From: Thermoplasmata archaeon
Lineage (GTDB): Archaea; Thermoplasmatota; Thermoplasmata; Lutacidiplasmatales; UBA184
Reading direction: 5' to 3'
Assembly (NCBI GenBank): GCA_030042815.1
Contig: JASHYY010000166.1
Coordinates: 1-6,020 of the forward strand
Length of the DNA: 6,020 nucleotides
Shown: positions 4,341 through 6,020 of the stretch, piece by piece
How positions within the stretch are numbered: the first letter of the stretch is position 1
Layout of the letters: every line of letters begins with the position of its first letter
Notes under the pieces: model-generated
Told to the model about the DNA's origin: nothing
What the model saw: only the letters and a program-made list of their open reading frames with translations
Database searches by the model: none
Position numbers and translations under genes: made by a program

Positions 4341-6020
4341 GTGACCGCGACCCCGCCCGCGACGCTCGCGCGGATCGTTGACACCCTCCTCCCGGGGGCA
4401 CCCGCCGACGCGTCCGGTCCGGCGTACCCGGCCGCGAGCGCGGTCGGCCTCGACCGAGACCTCGCCGCGCTGGTCGCGACGTTCCCCGAAGCGGTGCAGC
4501 GAGAGTTCGCCGGCCTCCTACGCGCGCTCGACAGCCGGCTCACCAATCTCCTCCTGTCCGGCCGCCCAGTGCGGTTCTCCGACCTCGGCGGCCTCGCCCG
4601 AGAAGCGTATCTTCGCGAATGGGCGTTCAGCCGGTGGCCGGTCAAGCGCAGGGGATTCCAGGCCGTGAAACGCCTCGCGGCGGGCCTCTACTTCTCGCGC
4701 CCGCTCGACGGCGGAACCCATCCCTTGTGGGCCCGCATCCACTACGCGCCGCCCTCGCAACCTGGCACAATCCCCCAGGCGCTCGAGGGCCTGGCGCCGG
4801 TCGTTCCCGACGCCGACGTCGAGGAGTCGGCGGACGTGTGCGTGATCGGCAGCGGGGCCGGCGGGGCGGTCCTGGCGGCCCGGCTTTCGTCGGTCGGGCA
4901 CCGCGTGGTCGTGCTCGAGTCGGGGGACTGGTATCCGGGCGGCGCGTATCCCAGGACCGAGGGCGAAGCGTTCGACCGCCTCTTCGTGGGCCGGGGCGTC
5001 GTCCCGACGCGGGACGCCGCGTTCGCGATCCTCGCGGGCGACTCGGTCGGGGGCACGACGACGATCAACTGGATGACCTGCCTTCCGCCCCTCCGCGCGG
5101 CCCGGTCCGAGTGGGCGCGTCAGGGAGGGATCGAAGGCGCGGACGGCGCCCCGTTCGACCGGGCGTACGCCGCCGTCTCCGAACGGCTCCACGTCTCGAC
5201 CGCGGAGAGCGACGTCAACGCCTCGAACGACGCCCTTCGCCGCGGGTGCCGGGCGCTCGGCTACGAGGAGGGGAAGGACTGGGGGGTGATCGCCCGGAAC
5301 GCGGTCGGCTGTCGCAGCCGATGCGGATTCTGCACGTTCGGATGCCCCTACTTCGCCCGGCAATCGACGCTGAACACGTTCCTCGGGGACGCACTCCGGT
5401 CGGGGGCTCGACTGTACGCCTCGACCCGCGCGGAGCTCATCGAGATCGACGGCGGTCGTGTCCGAGGAGTGCGGGCCATGTGCCGGTCTCCCGCCGGGAC
5501 GCCGCACGCGGTCCACGTCCGGGCACGGACCGTGGTCGCCGCCGCGGGCGCCCTCTCGACCCCGGCGCTCCTCCTCCGGTCGGGGGTCCGAGGACCCGGC
5601 GTGGGTCTCGGACTTCGGTTGGACCCGACCACCGCGATCGCGGGCGAGTTCCCGTCCCCCGTCCGGACCTGGGAGGGCCCCCATCAGACGATCGGCGTCT
5701 ATCGGTTCCAGTCGACCGACGCGGAGTCGCACGGCCCGTGGATCGAGGTCGCCCCGACGCACCCGGGCCTCTCGGCGATCGCGGTGCCGTGGGTCGGCGC
5801 CTCGGACTACCGCCGGCTCCTCGAACGGATCGAGCGGATCGCCACGCCGATCGTCCTGGTGCGCGACGTCGCGGAGGGCCGGGTCTCGGTCGACGCGCAG
5901 GGTCGGCCGGTCTACGATTATAGGCTGACCCCTCGCGACCGCGCGAACCTCGTCCGGGGGATCGTTGAGACCGCCCGCATCCTCCGCGCGGCCGGCGCGA
6001 CGCGTCTGCTCTCCCTGCAC
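4341..6020 (+). CDS. GMC-family FAD-dependent oxidoreductase, long-chain fatty-alcohol-oxidase-like, N-terminal gluconate-2-dehydrogenase-subunit-3-like region (3' partial)
   Basis: The frame is open for 560 codons to the window edge. GMC enzymes oxidise alcohols or sugars with bound FAD. Residues 1-150 resemble the gluconate 2-dehydrogenase subunit 3 region of fatty-alcohol-oxidase-type proteins (IVDTLLPG near 12-19, then helices and LWARIHY at 129-135). The FAD Rossmann fold starts at about 165: GSGAGG at 170-175 and the ribose-binding acid in VVLESG (E193). GDSVGGTTTINW (233-244) is the GMC signature resembling GGSSxIN. A cysteine cluster C324, C328, C331, C335 precedes AR-QSTL-NTF, as in fatty alcohol oxidases. 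VVAAAGALSTPALLLRSG (398-415) is the second GMC block. The C-terminal catalytic His/Asn region lies beyond the window. GTG at 4341 is the first start after an in-frame TAG at 4317. There is no Tat or Sec signal, so the protein is probably cytoplasmic. The substrate is unknown. Confidence 0.92.
   Translation, partial: MTATPPATLARIVDTLLPGAPADASGPAYPAASAVGLDRDLAALVATFPEAVQREFAGLLRALDSRLTNLLLSGRPVRFSDLGGLAREAYLREWAFSRWPVKRRGFQAVKRLAAGLYFSRPLDGGTHPLWARIHYAPPSQPGTIPQALEGLAPVVPDADVEESADVCVIGSGAGGAVLAARLSSVGHRVVVLESGDWYPGGAYPRTEGEAFDRLFVGRGVVPTRDAAFAILAGDSVGGTTTINWMTCLPPLRAARSEWARQGGIEGADGAPFDRAYAAVSERLHVSTAESDVNASNDALRRGCRALGYEEGKDWGVIARNAVGCRSRCGFCTFGCPYFARQSTLNTFLGDALRSGARLYASTRAELIEIDGGRVRGVRAMCRSPAGTPHAVHVRARTVVAAAGALSTPALLLRSGVRGPGVGLGLRLDPTTAIAGEFPSPVRTWEGPHQTIGVYRFQSTDAESHGPWIEVAPTHPGLSAIAVPWVGASDYRRLLERIERIATPIVLVRDVAEGRVSVDAQGRPVYDYRLTPRDRANLVRGIVETARILRAAGATRLLSLH

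Noticed and set aside
4317..4343. Possible amber (TAG) read-through or pyrrolysine joining the small ORF to the GMC gene in the same frame.
   Set aside because: TAG is also the stop of queC, mscL and argS here, so it behaves as an ordinary stop. A TATA-like box and GTG start give the GMC gene its own beginning, and the GMC N-terminus looks complete.
3157..4645. Long minus-strand open frames opposite the ThiI-family gene.
   Set aside because: They are low-complexity Arg/Ser/Pro-rich shadows, while the plus strand encodes a recognisable THUMP/ThiI-family protein.
4518..6020. A 500-codon minus-strand open frame reaching the right edge, and a 434-codon plus-strand frame at 4619-5923.
   Set aside because: Both overlap the GMC oxidoreductase, whose FAD motifs and GMC signatures fix the true frame; both shadows are Arg/Gly/Pro-rich without domains.
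1..6020. CRISPR arrays, tRNA or rRNA genes, insertion sequences, attachment sites or defence genes.
   Set aside because: No repeat array, tRNA-like cloverleaf, transposase, terminal inverted repeat or defence-type protein was seen; almost all of the window is coding.

Overview
This is a gene-dense, very GC-rich window with a third-codon position strongly biased to G/C. It most likely comes from an archaeon, probably a high-GC euryarchaeal or Thermoplasmatota-type lineage; this placement is inferred. Support comes from an arginyl-tRNA synthetase with the HVGR signature and 'EHTSANPTGP' context that I associate with Euryarchaeota, a DUF92-type membrane protein next to queC, and a ThiI-family protein with no rhodanese domain. 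In addition, weak AT-rich TATA-like boxes sit about 25-32 nt upstream of four start codons, with no convincing Shine-Dalgarno sequences, as expected for leaderless or short-leader archaeal transcripts.

Layout from left to right: (1) the 3' end of a DUF92 integral membrane protein (+), overlapping by ATGA with (2) a complete queC (+), the preQ0 synthase of the archaeosine/queuosine pathway. (3) mscL (-), a mechanosensitive channel with a C-terminal four-cysteine ribbon, converges on queC; both genes end on one shared CTAG. (4) argS (-), arginyl-tRNA synthetase, lies 60 bp upstream of mscL. (5) A 54-bp divergent intergenic region separates argS from (6) a THUMP/ThiI-family protein (+) whose PP-loop ATP-pyrophosphatase signature is destroyed. 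(7) A 79-aa Pro/Ala-rich hypothetical protein (+) overlaps it by GTGA. (8) A large GMC-family flavin oxidoreductase of fatty-alcohol-oxidase type (+) carries an N-terminal gluconate-2-dehydrogenase-subunit-3-like region and runs off the right edge.

Three of the genes concern tRNA (queC, argS, the ThiI-like protein), the others membrane physiology or redox chemistry. There is no mobile element, CRISPR array, RNA gene or obvious defence system. The points most worth a second look are the ThiI-family protein that seems to have lost its catalytic site while keeping an intact reading frame, the fused GMC oxidoreductase with a C-x3-C-x2-C-x3-C cluster, and the consistent promoter spacing. No intergenic stretch exceeds about 60 bp.
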